From Bos javanicus (lineage: Eukaryota > Chordata > Mammalia > Artiodactyla > Bovidae): a stretch of 64,000 nucleotides of DNA. Made by a program: the position numbers and the translations under genes. The notes beneath the pieces are model-generated. The model made no database searches. It saw nothing but the letters and a program-made list of their open reading frames with translations, and was not told the DNA's origin. Below are positions 43,515 through 55,248 of the stretch, piece by piece. The stretch lies in contig NC_083868.1 of assembly GCF_032452875.1 (NCBI RefSeq), forward strand, positions 102,916,537 through 102,980,536, written 5' to 3'. Position 1 is the first letter of the stretch, and every line of letters begins with the position of its first letter.

Positions 43515-44375
43515 AAGCTTATAAAATGCTGAACAGTTCATGTCAGTTCCCTGATGAAAATCCTTGAATAGCTATTTATCTCTAATTTTTCTTATTTTCA
43601 AACATCTTAAAGGACTGTCATGTTTTTCCTCTGTAATACTCTTTGTCTGAAATATAAGACTTCACTATCTTTTTATGGCTGACAACAACATTTCCTGTCA
43701 TAACTTAGATGAAAATTCCATAGGAACATATTCTGGCCCATGAAAGCCAGATTAAATGACACTCAAGACATGGTCCCCAACCTTTTTGGCAACAGGGACC
43801 CATTTTGTGGAAGATGATTTTTCCATTGACCAGTGTTGGTGGGGAGGGTTTCGGGATGATTCAAGTGCATTACATTTATTGTGTACTTTATTTCTAAACT
43901 GATGCAACCTCTGATCTAACTGGAGGTTGGGGACCCCTGCATTCAAGGGTTCACATTACCTCCTTTGTCCTACTTTGTTATAGGATTATGATTTATTGTT
44001 TCACTAAGGTATTCTCATTTTTGGCAAACATGCTTCTGTTTATCTACATTTATATAGCTAAATATATTTAAATCCTAGCTTTATCTTATTTAAGGCATTC
44101 TTCAGCTATGAAGTTAAAAGCCAGTTCTTATAGTAGCCTTATCTAAACTATTCAGCCTAGATCAGGTCCACTTTATATTTTCATAGCTTAACTGAATTTT
44201 TTTCATCTAAATACCTTTTAGATTATGTGTTTGTATTAATACATGGGCAAAAATGTCTCCCTGATTAAAGGTTTCTGCTTATCTAGGTAGGAACTGAGTC
44301 TATTTCACCAGTTATTGCATCTTCAACCTGTAACACTAAGTCTGAGAGTAATAAAAGGCTTGTATTAGCTCTTTG
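43515..44375 (+). mobile_element. Possible L2 LINE 3' region
   Basis: TCATGTCAGTTCCCTGATGA (the L2 'gatcatgtcactcccctg' block) near 43538, and an L2-like 3' end near 44225-44375 (GTCTCCCTGATTAAAGG, AGGAACTGAGTCTATTTCAC, TAACACTAAGTCTGAGAGTA, AATAAAAGG). Strongly diverged; interrupted by the MITE at 43768-43939. Confidence 0.42.
43768..43939. mobile_element. hAT-type MITE
   Basis: Short element with inverted ends: left GGTCCCCAACCTTTTTGG, right GGAGGTTGGGGACCCCTG. Internal GGGTTTCGGGATGATTCAAG and CATTACATTTATTGTG are typical of a common mammalian non-autonomous hAT (Tip100-like) family. Flanking 8-mers CACTCAAG (43760-43767) and CATTCAAG (43940-43947) match at 7 of 8, as expected for an 8-bp hAT target duplication. 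No transposase. Confidence 0.8.
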
Positions 44376-45717
44376 TTGCATAAATTAATCATTTTTATTG
44401 GATTTAAAACATAAAGATTGTTTTTTGGTTGCAAATTCTGTAAATATATGTTGTAAAAAGTTTTTATGTCAGAATTCTGCTTATGAATTAAACATGATAG
44501 GTCTTGCCTGGCTAAGTCTCTTAGGGCGATTTATTTCTGACCTAAAAAATATTAAAAATTTCATATGGCTCAGTGGAAAAAAAAATGCATAAATTACAAG
44601 ATAATAGTGTAATGGTATTAGAGAGTTGTGGTGCCGTGAGGATTAGACAAGCAAATATTCCAGACTGAAGATAACTTTTCTAACAGAAGCTAATTTGCTC
44701 CTAAGGGAGTTCATTAATTCTCACAATGGGCTAAATATTGGGATTTTTCTAGACCAAAAAGCATCTGTTAAGAGAAAGAGAAAGTAACCTAAAATGTAGT
44801 GGTCATGTGAAGCTGATGGGAACAATTACAAACTAGAGACAAACTCATAGTTTTTTTTTCATTGGATGTTTGTTGTGTTGTAATGCTGTGTAGGAGACTG
44901 GGGAACTAGGTTGAAAGTTTATAAAAGGCATAGTCAGTCTTCCACATCATATAGTACTTAGGAGGGAAAAAAAGACTCTTTAGGAAGGATATTTATCTCA
45001 GGCACAACAGTTTTATTCCCCTTAAGCTGCTGCTCAACTTGAACTCTTTGGAAGTGAAAAAAAAAAAAAAAAAGCTTGACCTGGGATATCTGAAGGAAGG
45101 AGCTTGATCTCCCACAAAACACTAAGGCCAAAGAGAGGGACCCATTATACAGGCAGGGTCATGCCTTAAAAACAAGTGTGAAATTAAGATGGACTGATTT
45201 TTTACTAAAATAGCAATCAAGCCTGACCCAGATCAACTCCTGACTATACTCTTTAATCAGGTAAAGAGAGACCCATGACTGGTGAAAGATTAGATCATCT
45301 GGATTTTCTTTTGGAGTAGGGGCTTACACAGTTTTCAGCATATAATAACAGTAAAAATGATGAAGCATTTGAAGAGAAAAAATCAATAGCTGATAAGCAA
45401 GAGAAATGTTAGACAATATATGTGAAATAAACAGGTGGCCCAGTTACTGGAATCTGCAGACATAATCTTTGAAATAACTATGATAAGTTAATATAAATTT
45501 TTAAAATGAGGAAAAAGCACAATAAGGATTTTCAAAAAAATAATTGGAATCTTAAATTTTTAAAATGAATAAAATGAACATTCTAGAGTTGAAAAATAAA
45601 ATTAAGAACTCACAGGATGACTTTACCAGAAAATAAAGAATCAATGAACTGAAAGACAGGTCAATTAAAAAAAAATTCTTGAATAAAATATAGAAAGTGT
45701 TTTAATAAGTAAAAAGA
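44376..45717. other. Anonymous AT-rich sequence
   Basis: Includes an A-run at 45058-45073; no gene or named repeat recognised. Confidence 0.5.
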
Positions 45718-46868
45718 GATATGTGACATGAAAAAATGCTCAACATTCCTCATTATTAGAGAAATGCAAATCAAAACTACAATGATGTATCATCTCACAC
45801 TGGTCAGAATGGCCATCATCAAAAAATCTACAAACAAATGCTGGAGAGGTTGTGGAGAAAAGGGAACCCTCTAGCACTGTTGGTGGAAATGCAAAGTGAT
45901 ACAACCACTCTGGAGAACAGTGTGGAAATTCCTTACTCCATAAGGACATTCCTTTACTCCAGTAGTAAAACTATCATATCTAGCAATCCCACTACTGGGC
46001 ATATACCCTGAGGAAACTATAATTGAAAAAGACATATGTACCCTGATGTTCATTGCACCACTGTTTACAATAGCTGGGGCATCGAAGTAGCCTAGATGTT
46101 CATCAATAGGTGAATGGATAAAGAAGCTGTAGTACATATACACAATGGACTATTACTCAGCTATAAAAAGGAACACATTTGAGTCAGTTCTAATGAGGTA
46201 GATGACCTAGAGCCTGATATAAAAAGTGAAGTAAGTTAAAGAGAAAAACGAATATCATATATTAATGCATACGACTTCCCTGGTGGCTCAGATGGTAAAG
46301 CGTCTGTCTACCATGCGGGATACCCGAGTTTGATCCCTGGGTTGGGAAGATTCCCTGGAGAAGGAAATGGCAATCCACTCTAAGACTGTTGCCTGGAAGA
46401 TCCCATGGACAGAGGAGCCTGGTAGGCTACAGCCCATGGAGTCGCAAAGAGTCGGACATGACTGAGCGACTTCACTTTCACTTTTCACTTTCATGGAGTC
46501 CAGACAGATGGTATTGATGAACCTATTTGCAGGGCAGCAGCAGAGATGCAGACATAGAGACAGACTTGTGGACATAGTTGGGGAAGGAGAAGGTGGGACA
46601 AATGGAGAGAGTAGCATGAAAACATACATATTACTGTATGTAAAACAGATAGCCAGTGGGAATTTTCTGTATGACTCAGGAAACTCAGACTGGTGCTCTG
46701 TGACAACCTAGGGGGTGGGATGGAGTGGGAGGTGGAAGGCAGATTCAAGAGGGAGGGGACATATGTATGCTTGTAGCTGATTTATGTTGATGTTGTTGAT
46801 GTACGGCAGAAACCAACACAATATTGTAAAGCAATTATCCTTCAATTAAAAGTAAATTAAAAACAGAG
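45718..46868 (+). mobile_element. L1 (ruminant type) 3' end, split by SINE
   Basis: Sense L1 ORF2 C-terminal sequence (AGAGAAATGCAAATCAAAAC, GAGGTTGTGGAGAAAAGGG, GGTGAATGGATAAAGAAGC) followed, after a SINE, by the ruminant L1 3' UTR (GATGTACGGCAGAAACC, AAGCAATTATCCTTCAATTA). ORF2 is degenerate, with stops and a small local repeat (CCTTACTCCATAAGGACATT, then CCTTTACTCC). Confidence 0.88.
46270..46496 (+). mobile_element. Bov-tA SINE inside L1
   Basis: Sense head GACTTCCCTGGTGGCTCAG, B-box-like GTTTGATCCC, body, and a TTCACTTTCACTTTTCACTT tail. It interrupts the L1 between GAATATCATATATTAATGCAT and ATGGAGTCCAGACAG. Confidence 0.9.
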
Positions 46869-46879
46869 AGAGACATGGG

Positions 46880-46984
46880 TGAGACTTCCCTGGTAGTCTA
46901 CTGGCTACATTCCACAATCCCAGTGCAGGAGGCCTGAGTTTGATTCCTGGTTGAGGAACTAGATCCCACATGCCACAACTAAGG
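46880..46984 (+). mobile_element. CHR-type tRNA SINE
   Basis: GAGACTTCCCTGGTAGTCTA, GAGTTTGATTCCTGGTTGAG and GAACTAGATCCCACATGCC match the cetartiodactyl CHR SINE layout, which differs from Bov-tA after the tRNA-like head. Confidence 0.72.
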
Positions 46985-47000
46985 TGCTATTAGTAATTGC

Positions 47001-47270
47001 CGTCCACTCTTCTCCAATAGCATATTGGGCACTTTCCTATCTGGGGGACTCATTTTCCAGTGTCATATCTTTTTGCCTTTTCATACTGTTCATAGGGTTC
47101 TCCAGGCAAGAATACTGGAGTGGTTTGCCATTCCCTCCTCTAGTGGACCATGTTTTGTCAGAATTCTCCACTATAACCTGTCCATCCTTGGTCGCCATGC
47201 ATGGCATGGCTCATAGCTTCACTGAGATGTGCAACCCCCCCTCCACCACAAGGCTGTGATGTATGAAGGG
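47001..47270 (-). mobile_element. BovB 5' fragment lacking a 3' end
   Basis: Antisense match to the 5' part of BovB as seen at 21540-21800: CCAATAGCATATTGGGCAC, TTTTGCCTTTTCATACTG, TGGTTTGCCATTCCC, CACAAGGCTGTGATG. Nothing 3' of this segment is adjacent. Confidence 0.82.
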
Positions 47271-48711
47271 GATATAGATTATTATACCATTTCAAAAATG
47301 TCATAGTTAAATTACCTATAAATTCTTTCAAATATTACTCCAAAATTTTAAAACCAGATGTGTACATTTATTGGGAATCTAGATTATGATGCCTAAGATG
47401 GAAATGCGAGGATAGAAAAGTATGAGGTATTTTAAAAATATAAATATAATAATTATTGACTTAACATCTTAGTGTAACACATTTGTTTTGGGCATTTTTG
47501 TTGAAATTATGCTTTATGAAGCCTGTACTTTTATGATTATCAAAACAGATCATTGTAATTTCAAGTGATTTGTTTATAAAAAGCTGTTATGGGTAAAAGC
47601 TGATCTAGGCTTTTGGTACACAATTTATTTTATAATCACTAATTACCTTGTAAATCTCATATGCCAACAAAATACACAGAACGTATCACAGCATGTTCTC
47701 TGAGTTCCTGCAGTTCATCTTAGATCAAAGATCCTTGTGAACTAAACCAGCTATATCCCATTTAATAATTACTTAAATTTGAACTTAAAGTTTGTTTGAT
47801 GATTTTCACTCCTTACTGAGACCTTCTTGGATTTAATGTCCCCTTCTATATTAAATTATTATCTGACATAGATCATTCTTTAATTCATCTTTTGCTGTTC
47901 TCACTACATTTTGGTCTTATCCATGCTTTCTGCTTCTCAGTCAACACCTCTTTTTAAAAATTATCATTTCCCTTTTGGCCCCTGGATTTTATAAGGTTCT
48001 CATTCCAGTATAATTGGAACACTGGCTGACTTAATGGTTCATAAAATTAAGCTAATGGTTCATTGATGATAGCAACAATCTATATCAGAAAACATTGAGC
48101 ATATTAAGACTTTAATAACAATGAAAATTTTTGCATTAACAAAAAATTTTGGAAACTTTAACACTTTTTATTCTCTGCTCAAAAATAAGATTTATATTAC
48201 CTAGAGTTCCTCATTACATTGAATTGTTATTTATACTTCAATTTTTAGATGAAATGTATTTGACAAATAATTATGGGCCAAAGTGCCATATGCCAATCAT
48301 GTTTTAAGTTTGAGATACACAGCAAGTAACAGGCCTGATAAAGATTTTCTATTTATAAAACTAATGTATTTATAGTTGAGTTTTAAAGACTTTACTTTCT
48401 TAACTTAGTTACTAAGATTCTTACACCTTTTCTTCGTATATATGTCAGTATTTCTATTTAAGATAATTTGGTCCACCTTATTTCAAAATAAATTAGTCCC
48501 CTTCTAAAGTCTTTAATTTTATGTCATGGTTTTACTTTTCCCCTTTGTTAGTATTTTGTATGTTTCTCTTTGCTGATATGACTAATAATTCAATTTCCAG
48601 TTATAGTGATCTTTCAGTACTTTAGGATTAGGGGTGAAATTTTGAAATGCAGGGGAATTGCAGTAGAGGTCCAGATTGGACTATCTGTATATAAGACCTT
48701 TGAGAAGTCAT
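47271..48711. other. Anonymous AT-rich sequence
   Basis: About 1.4 kb without a recognised gene or repeat. Confidence 0.5.
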
Positions 48712-49465
48712 GTGTTAATTTCCTGATGCTGCTATAACAAATCACCACACATTTAGTGACTCAAAGATATATGAATTTATTATCTTACTCTTCTAGGTGT
48801 CTGTAGAGTCCTGAAATCAAGGTGTCAGTGAGCCTGTAGTCCTTCTGGATGTTCTAAGGGGATTCTGTTTTCTTGCCTTTTCCAGCTTCTAGAGGGCATC
48901 TTTATTCCTTAGCTTGTTGCCCCTTCCTCCATCTTTAAGACCATCAGAAATATCTTCAGATCTCTTTAACTTCCATCCTCCAGTCTCCTTATCTCCCTTT
49001 GCTTCCCAAGTCACCTCACCTTCTCCGACTCTAACTCTCTGATCTCCCTCTTACTAAAACCTTTCTGATTACACTGGGCTCATCCAAGAAATCCAGAATA
49101 ATTTCATCATTTTAAGATACTTAATTTAATTGCATCTGCAAAGTCCCTGTTGTCATGGCAGCTAACATGAAAAGGAAAAGTGTTAGCCACTTAGTAGTGA
49201 CTGGCTCTTTGCAGCCTAATGGGCTGTAGCCCAACCGACTCCTCTGTCCATGGAATTTTCCAGGCAAGAATACTGTGGTGGGTTACCATTCGCTTCCCCA
49301 GGGGATTTTCCTGACCCAAGAATTAAACCCAGTCTCATATATCGCAGGCAGATTCTTTACCATCTGTGTGACCAGGAAAGCCCACAACGTAATATACTGT
49401 ACTTACAGGTTCTGGGAATTAAAACATAGACAACTTGGGAGACATTTTCAGCCTACTAGAGGTGT
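48712..49465 (-). mobile_element. MaLR-type LTR (MLT1-like), split by SINE
   Basis: Antisense LTR order: TGCTGCTATAACAAATCACC, AATTTATTATCTTACTCTTC, ATCAAGGTGTCAGTGAG, CTTGCCTTTTCCAGCTTCTA, CCCCTTCCTCCATC, AATTGCATCTGCAAAGTCCC. After the SINE it continues ACAGGTTCTGGGAATTA...GGGAGACATTTTCAGCCTAC. Old solo LTR or fragment; no internal retroviral sequence adjacent. Confidence 0.7.
49179..49384 (-). mobile_element. Bov-tA SINE inside LTR
   Basis: Antisense, from AGTGTTAGCCACTTAGTAGT to GACCAGGAAAGCCCA. Flanked by the two LTR halves. Confidence 0.87.
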
Positions 49466-49648
49466 ACTCTCTGTCAGCTTCCTCATGTATAGTAGGGAGG
49501 GGGTATAACATATCTTTTGCTAACATTTTCAAATCTAGGTTGACTTCTTGCCCCAAAATAGAAAGTTTAAGATATTCTGAAGATACATCACGGTATATAA
49601 TGATCACCAGTGACTAGAGTGAAAGAACGAAATATTTGTAATTCCATG
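49466..49648. other. Anonymous sequence
   Basis: No feature recognised. Confidence 0.4.
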
Positions 49649-49650
49649 TA

Positions 49651-50918
49651 TTAGGCTGGCCAAAAAATTCATTCCTTTTTCTTTTTCTTTTTTTTCCCCA
49701 TAAGATGACTCTAGTAGTGCCTAGTTGTCTTTAACTTGATTCAAAACAATTTTGTTAGACTGTATTGTGACAGCTGTCATATTAACATGCAATTTAAATA
49801 ACTTAATAAAATTAGTGAACTTTTGTATAGCTATTTTACTATTAAAGAAGGAATAAAAAAGCAACATTTTCAGCATATTATGCTTTGTTACTTAAAGAAA
49901 TGTAAAAGTACTACTGAAACACAAACAAAAAAATGTGCAGTGTAAAGAGAAGGTGCTGTGACTAATTGATCATATCAGAAGTCGTTTGCAGTCTCATTGA
50001 GTGATATACCATAGTTAGGTAGACCAGTTGACCTTTATAGCACTCAAGACATTAATTGAGAATGATCGACATCATACCACATGTGATATAGCTGACATAC
50101 TCAAAATATCCAAATCTAGTGTTGAAAATCATTTATACCAGCCTGCTTATATTAAGAGCTTTGTTGTTTGGTTACCACATAAGTGGGAAAGAAAAGAACC
50201 TTCTTGACCATATTTCTGCATGTGATTCTCTATGTAAACATAGCATAAATGTTTTTTTAAAACAAATCGTGATGGGTAATAAAAAGAAGATGCTGTACAA
50301 TAATGTGGAATGAAAAAGATCATGGGGCAAGCAAAATGAACTACCACCAGAGACACCAAAGGCTGATCTTCATCCAGAGAAGGTGATGTTATGTATATGG
50401 TGAGATTGGAAGGGAGTTCTCTATTTTGAGCTCTTTATAGAAAACCAAACGATTAATCCCAAAAACTACTTCTCCTAATTAGACCAACTAAAAGCAACAC
50501 TTGACAAAAAGTGTCCAAATCAGTCAATGTAACATGCATAATCTTCCATCAGTATAATGCAAAACCACATTTCTTTGATGACCAGGCAAAAATTGTTACA
50601 GCTTGGCTGGGAAATTCTGATTCATTCATGGTTTTAACCAGACATTGCCCTTTCAGATGTATATTTATTTCTGTCTTTACAAAATTCCCTTAATTGAAAA
50701 ATTTCCAATTCCCTGGAATACTGTAGAAGGCATGTGAAATAGTTCTTGGCTTAAAAAGATAAAAAGTTTTGGGTTAGTGGAATTATGAAGTTGCATGAAA
50801 AATGTCAGAAACTAGGGAAACAAAATGGTGAATATATTGTTCAATAAAGTTTTTGGTGAAAATGAAAAATGTCTTTTATTTTTACCTAAAAAACTGAAGG
50901 CACTTTTGGCCAACCCAA
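49651..50918 (+). mobile_element. Mariner DNA transposon, full length, dead
   Basis: Terminal inverted repeats TTAGGCTGGCCAAAA (left) and the reverse of TTTTGGCCAACCCAA (right), flanked by TA on both sides (49649-49650, 50919-50920). Length is 1,268 bp, the usual mariner size. It resembles the ruminant Mariner1_BT type. The internal transposase is degenerate. Confidence 0.93.
49905..50870 (+). pseudogene. Mariner transposase remnant
   Basis: Shifted pieces of a mariner transposase (the cut-and-paste enzyme of Tc1/mariner elements). A second helix-turn-helix is readable near 50070-50150 (DIADILKISKSSVENHLYQ). After a linker, SACDSLCKH and then MGNKKKMLYNN (near 50270-50310) correspond to the region of the first catalytic Asp, here Asn. 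HQYNAKPHF (near 50545-50572) corresponds to the HQDNA segment with the second Asp changed to Tyr. Multiple stops and frameshifts. Catalysis is excluded on sequence grounds. The edges are approximate. Confidence 0.8.
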
Positions 50919-51211
50919 TAGTGCATCCAGCTTTGAAATAAAAACTCTTTTATACAACGTGGTATACTGCTATATCTTTGTATGATAACATTAGAAAGAG
51001 TTAGTGATTTGTATCAATTATTATGAAACACATTGTTAATTTCCAAAAATTGAAAATTAGAGCTATGCAGGAAGATAAAACAGTTATTGTTATTTCATTA
51101 AAAATGCAAACTATATGTAGATTATACCAAAATATTATACTATTATACAAATAAAACTATATTTTTGTTTGGAATTCCATGAAGAAAATTCATATTAATT
51201 GTCACTAAGGC
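50919..51211. other. Anonymous sequence
   Basis: No feature recognised. Confidence 0.4.
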
Positions 51212-52178
51212 AAGAAAGTTCAAAAAGCAACAGTTGAAACTGGACATGGAACAAGAGACTGTTTCCAAATAGGTAAAGGAGTATGTCAGAGTTCTATATT
51301 GTCACCCTGCTTATTTAACTTATATGCAGAGTACATCATGTGAAATGCTAGGCTGAATGAAGCACAAGCTGGAATCAAGATTGCTGGGAGAAATATCAAT
51401 AACCTCAGATACTCAGATGATACCACCCTTATGGCACAAAGTGAAGAAGAACTAAAGAGGCTCTTGATGAAAATGAAAGAGGAGAGTGAAAAAGTTGGCT
51501 TAAAATTCAACATTCAGAAAATGAAGATCATGACATCTGGTTCCATCACTTCATGGCAAATAGATGGGAAAACAGTGGATACAGTGAGGGACTCTTGGGG
51601 CTCCAAAATCAATGCAGATGGTGATTGCAGCCATGAAATTAAGACTCTTGCTCCTTGGAAGAAAAGCTATGATCAACGTAGACAGCATATTAGAAAGCAG
51701 AGATATTATTTTGCTGACAAAGGTCCATCTAGTCAAAATTATGGTTTTGGCAGTAGTCATGTATGGATGTTAGAGTTGGACTATAAAAAAAGCTAAGTGC
51801 TGAAGAATTGATGCCTTTGAACTATAGTGTTAGAGATGACTCTTGAGAATCCCTTGGACTGCAAGGAGATCCAACCAGTTCATCCTAAAGGAAACCAATC
51901 CTGAATATTCATTGGAAGGACTGATGCTGAAGCTGAAACTCCAATACTTTGGCCACCTGATGCAAAGAACTGACTCCCTGGAAAAGACCCTAATGCTTGG
52001 AAAGATTGAAGGTAGAAGAAGGGGATGACAGAGGATGAGATGTTTGGATGATATCACTGACTCGATCGACATGAGTTTGAGTAAGCTCTGGGAGTTGGTG
52101 ATGGGCAGGAAAGCATGGTGTGCTACAGTTCATGGGGTCTCAAAGAGTTGGATACTACTGAGCAACTGAACTGAACAT
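51212..52178 (+). mobile_element. BovB LINE, 5'-truncated
   Basis: Sense BovB from inside RT (AAAAAGCAACAGTTGAAACT) to the tail GCAACTGAACTGAACAT. The polymerase box near 51411 reads YSDD instead of YADD. Frame fragments at 51431-51796 and 51843-52028 are separated by indels. Confidence 0.93.
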
Positions 52179-52566
52179 AGCCACTGATTAAATAAGAGAA
52201 GAAAAATATATTATCCCTAAAACTTCTACAGGTCAGGAATTCAGGGGGACTTGGCTGAGTGGATCTGGCTGAACGCTTTCTGTGAGAGTGAGATTACAGT
52301 CAATGTGAAAAAGCTGGAGTCATCTGAAAGCTTGACTGGGACCAGAGAATTTTTTACCAAGATGGTTCACTCACATGGGTGACAAGTTGGTGCTGGTTGT
52401 TGGTGGGAGGCTTCATTTCCTTACAATAAGGGTCTTTGTATAGGCTTCTTGAGTGTCCTCATGACACGGCAGCATTCCATCAGAGAACTAAAACCAAGTA
52501 AAATTATATATATTATAAACTAATCTTAAAAGTCACATAGTTTTATTTCTTCCATATTCTGTTCAT
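52179..52566. other. Anonymous sequence
   Basis: No feature recognised. Confidence 0.4.
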
Positions 52567-52573
52567 TAGCTGC

Positions 52574-52839
52574 AGCTGCTGCTAAGTCGCTTCAGTCGTA
52601 TCCGACTCTGTGCAACCCCATAGACAGCAGCCCACCAGGTTTCCCCGTCCCTGGGATTCTCCAGGCAAGAACACTGGAGTGGGTTGCCATTTCTTTCTCC
52701 AATGCATTAAAGTGAAAAGTGAAAGTGAAGTCGCTCAGTCGTGTCCGACTCTTAGCGACCGCATGGACTGCAGCCTCCCAGGCTCCTCCATCCATGGATT
52801 TTCCAGGCAAGAGTACTGGAGTGGGGTGCTATTGCCTTC
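52574..52839 (-). mobile_element. ART2A-type dimeric SINE
   Basis: Antisense dimer: AGCTGCTGCTAAGTCGC start (reversed AGC tail), two Bov-A-like bodies joined by AAAGTGAAAAGTGAAAGTGA, ending GCTATTGCCTTC. Possible 7-bp duplication TAGCTGC (52567-52573, 52840-52846). Confidence 0.9.
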
Positions 52840-52846
52840 TAGCTGC

Positions 52847-53236
52847 TAGTCACTAAATCTGACCTACATTCAAAAGGACAGGAATTAGGCTTAACCTTTT
52901 GAAGGAAGGAATGTCAGCAAATTTCTGAACATGCTATAAAACCATCACATTTTGTAAGGCAGTGTAGGCCCCATCATGTATTGCCACTTTCTGCATCTCA
53001 TATTTTAGTATTAGTAAGTGTTATAATTTAAAGAAATGATAACTTGTATCTTAGAATTTATTTTAAACATCCCAGTTAAGTAGTTTTCACTTTCTTTATG
53101 TTCTGTATGGTCTTGAGCCATGTTGAATATTTCCCTTTATGTTCAAATGTTTGAACTTAAAAGTAAATGAGAATAAATTGGCCAGTATAAACTCATTTTA
53201 TTTAAAACTTTTCTGAAAACATTTTTATATGTTATT
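52847..53236. other. Anonymous sequence
   Basis: No feature recognised. Confidence 0.4.
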
Positions 53237-53249
53237 AGTTAACTTTCTG

Positions 53250-53525
53250 CAGAGAAGGCAATGGCACCCCACTCCAGTACTCTTGCCTGGAAAATCCCAT
53301 GGACTGAGGAGCCTGGTGGGCTGCAGTCTATGGGGTCGCAAAGAGTCAGACACAACTGAGCGACTTCACTTGCACTTTCCTCTTTCATGTATTGGAGGAG
53401 GAAATGGCAACCCACTCCAGTATTCTTGCCTGGAGAATCTCAGGGATGGGGGAGCCTGGTGGGCTGCCATCTGTGGGGTCGCACAGAGTCGGACACGACT
53501 GAAGCGACTTAGCAGCAGCAGCAGC
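53250..53525 (+). mobile_element. ART2A-type dimeric SINE, (AGC)n tail
   Basis: Sense dimer starting AGAGAAGGCAATGGCACCC and ending GACTTAGCAGCAGCAGCAGC. Perfect 13-bp target duplication AGTTAACTTTCTG at 53237-53249 and 53526-53538. Confidence 0.95.
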
Positions 53526-53538
53526 AGTTAACTTTCTG

Positions 53539-54989
53539 ACCATGATATGAAGTGTAATTTACTCTTTTTTATGAAGTGTAATGAGTTACCACAAGAAAAC
53601 CACCTTAAATATTAATCGTGATTATGTACCTATAGTTTTAAAACACTGAAATGATTATAATTGTTAATAGCTATTCTGAAAGTCACTTCCTTTCACTATA
53701 TCATTTTAATATACTTTTTAATCCTTAAAGTATAGAACGAAAATTTAATAAATTGAGGCTTTCTTATTAGTATTAATTATAGTTATTTTCCTATATCTTT
53801 TGTGGGTTCCTATCCCAAGTCATTTTCAAACTTTCCCATCTACATTGTAATGATTAAATATTGAAATAATTTCTTCTATATGTAATGCTTTAATTCTAAT
53901 AAAAGATTCATGGGTATCTACTATATATTTTGTTCATATTAATTTACCTCATTCAAAAAAAAAGATAATTTTATCAGTTGTTTAACTTCTTGTAATTTTT
54001 CCCTCCTGGATGTGTAATTATACATTTGTAACAAAAATTTTTAACATTTACAAATTTAACTCCAGTTACACCTCCCGTGCAGGATTTTTGTGTCTTTGAA
54101 AAATAGCATTCAGTGCAATGAAGTTTTTATTAATTTTCAAAGGGCTCCCTTTGCCTGCTTCATTACATTCTGCATATTTTGCAAACAATTCATTTTATAT
54201 TCTATTTCAATATACATTAAAAATTACATTCTCTGTGTTTTTCTTTTGGTGTTAGATTGTTCATGCTCCCTACACGCAAAAATCATGGCCCTTATCATAT
54301 ATGGTTATGAATAGATGCCAATGTTATTATAAAGAATGCGAAGCATAGTTAGAACTGCACTCCTAAAACTAGTTTCATTTTTATCATTTTTATTCATATT
54401 TATAATGTGGATATGTTATTGGCCTATCATTGTGTTTAGTATAAAGGAATATCGGGTATGACCTCACCCTAAAGAAAATTTAATTTAGATAGTATGCAAC
54501 ATAAGAAATATTTGACACTGTATACTCAAGTTCTATTTAAAAAGATAGTGGTGATTCCTATAGTGATGATGAAGCCTGGGAAATTGCAAAGGAACACAAT
54601 GTAGTGTCACAAGTGTGATGGGAAAGTAAAATCAATAATCAAAAGAGCAGGTAACTCAGATCTTCTTATTAAAATAAAACAGAAAAAATAAATGGAAACC
54701 TAGAAGGTTTTTTGCTTAATATATCTATTATGCCGTCTTTGCAAATAAATGGCATTCTAGAGTTAAAAAATAAGTTATGCATTTAAAGCATTTATCATCT
54801 TTCCAGATACAAGTATCTCTTAGGATAATTATGTTAGCCATAAGAAAGTGTATAATATCATGAGTTAGTGAGCTGTTACGATAGATTAATTTGCTGTATC
54901 AGACTCACACAGGTTAGAAGATCTGGGATCCTAGGAAAACAAGAGGTTCAGACAAAGCAGAGAAAGGTCCACAACATATGCACATAGAA
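53539..54989. other. Anonymous AT-rich sequence
   Basis: About 1.45 kb with no recognised gene or repeat. Confidence 0.5.
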
Positions 54990-55012
54990 ACACACACACT
55001 CACACACACACC
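54990..55012. repeat. (CA)n microsatellite
   Basis: CACACACACTCACACACACACC tract with one T interruption. Confidence 0.9.
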
Positions 55013-55248
55013 TGTCCTTTCTCCTGTGTTGACTACTTAGGATTTTTTTCTAACTATCCCAGTATGTAGGATAGAGGTATTTTTGCAACTGGAGGATGAC
55101 AATTCTGTCCTTATCTCTGAGGACTCCTGAAAACCTGGTTTTGACACTTGGTCAAGATAAGGGAGGGAGGACAAATTTCTAACTAGCTAAATAATAAAAC
55201 CCCCTTTGCAGCATCCAGGACAACTTTGAGGATGGCTTTCACCTGGTA

